DNA from: Desulfobacterales bacterium
Lineage (GTDB): Bacteria; Desulfobacterota; DSM-4660; Desulfatiglandales; Desulfatiglandaceae
Length of the DNA stretch: 5,539 nucleotides
Assembly: GCA_022013615.1 (NCBI GenBank)
Contig: JAKLQB010000409.1
Coordinates: 1-5,539 of the forward strand
Direction of reading: 5' to 3'
Below the pieces are notes generated by a model, which saw nothing but the letters and a program-made list of their open reading frames with translations, made no database searches and had not been told where the DNA came from. How positions within the stretch are numbered: the stretch's first letter is position 1; each line of letters begins with the position of its first letter. Shown here in pieces: positions 5,193 through 5,539 of the stretch. A program made the translations under genes and the position numbers.

Positions 5193-5539
5193 ATGGCAAA
5201 TGAAGCGATAAACGTAAGTGAGCTGAAAGGCGAATTCAGGGAGAAGGTTAATAAATTATTGCCTGAAGGCAATCTAAACCTCTGCCTTACTTGTGGAACC
5301 TGCGCGAGTGGCTGCCCGGCCACCGGTCTTGAAAATATGGACCCCAGAAAGTTTGTTAGGATGGTGGCTCTGGGCCTCGACGATGAAGTAACGAGCACAC
5401 CATGGGTATGGATGTGTACCATGTGCCAGCGATGTGTACATGCCTGCCCCATGAAGGTGGATATCCCACAAATGGTCGGTTTGGCGCGTCAGACCTGGCC
5501 CCGTGAAAAGCGACCTAAAGGAATTATTGGTTCATGTGA
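5193..5539 (+). CDS. HdrC/HdrD-like protein with two 4Fe-4S clusters (3' end beyond window)
   Basis: The first 115 codons are present and the frame is still open at the window end. Two classical ferredoxin-type motifs, CxxCxxCxxxCP, are complete: C31, C34, C37, C41 in CLTCGTCASGCP and C75, C78, C81, C85 in CTMCQRCVHACP. This spacing and the helical stretch between the motifs are typical of HdrC and of the N-terminal part of HdrD-type oxidoreductases, which pass electrons between clusters and, in the longer forms, continue into CCG cysteine domains. The ATG at 5193 is supported by GGAGG (5180-5184) eight bases upstream. No membrane segment is visible in this part. The gene is divergent from gdh-gcdA. 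A role in re-oxidising the electron carrier of the dehydrogenase fits but is inferred. Whether it is a short HdrC or a long HdrD-like protein depends on sequence beyond the edge. Confidence 0.85.
   Translation, partial: MANEAINVSELKGEFREKVNKLLPEGNLNLCLTCGTCASGCPATGLENMDPRKFVRMVALGLDDEVTSTPWVWMCTMCQRCVHACPMKVDIPQMVGLARQTWPREKRPKGIIGSC

Noticed and set aside
4895..5452. A 185-codon open frame on the minus strand
   Set aside because: Over half of it is the complement of the iron-sulfur protein gene, whose two cysteine motifs are unmistakable. It has no ribosome binding site and no family resemblance, and the rest of it runs through non-coding hairpins.
1..5539. A CRISPR array, tRNA or rRNA gene
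   Set aside because: I saw no regularly spaced repeats with unique spacers and no cloverleaf or rRNA-like conserved segments on either strand.

Overview
The window looks like the chromosome of a strictly anaerobic, aromatic-degrading bacterium, most likely a sulfate reducer of the Desulfococcus/Desulfosarcina/Desulfobacterium type (Desulfobacterota). I base this on the proteins: a glutaryl-CoA dehydrogenase very close, as far as I can recall the sequence, to the non-decarboxylating enzyme of Desulfococcus multivorans; a glutaconyl-CoA decarboxylase alpha subunit; and a heterodisulfide-reductase-like iron-sulfur protein. The taxon is inferred, since there is no rRNA here.

Left part (about 145-1630): the worn remains of a chromosomal integron. 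From left to right it holds a 59-bp attC-like site (145-203, top strand on the minus strand), a VapBC-type toxin-antitoxin pair with its own promoter and operator (221-910, minus), a hairpin (931-958), the C-terminal remnant of an IS200/REP-type (Y1) transposase (974 to about 1222, minus), and the C-terminal third of an integron-type tyrosine recombinase IntI (about 1220-1630, plus). The geometry is that of a normal integron: intI reads away from the array, the cassette gene reads away from intI, and the attC site follows the cassette gene's stop codon by 17 bases. The first part of intI and the expected attI region are gone, and the transposase remnant sits where they should be.

Middle part (1670-4643): a strong hairpin (1669-1705) separates the integron remains from a two-gene minus-strand operon, gdh (3480-4643) then gcdA (1711-3444), 35 bases apart, each with a strong Shine-Dalgarno sequence. 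Gdh oxidises glutaryl-CoA to glutaconyl-CoA. GcdA is the carboxyltransferase subunit that starts decarboxylation to crotonyl-CoA, a step coupled to sodium export in this enzyme family. Together they form the lower part of the benzoyl-CoA route, or of lysine/glutarate breakdown, in a form that saves the decarboxylation energy. The other Gcd subunits are not in the window.

Right part (4644-5539): a 549-base divergent intergenic region with an AT-rich promoter zone, a perfect 14-bp palindrome next to gdh and several small hairpins. It is followed by the start of a plus-strand gene for a protein with two 4Fe-4S clusters (HdrC or N-terminal HdrD type), cut by the window end. This protein may take part in passing the electrons released by acyl-CoA dehydrogenation onward, but that is inference from position.
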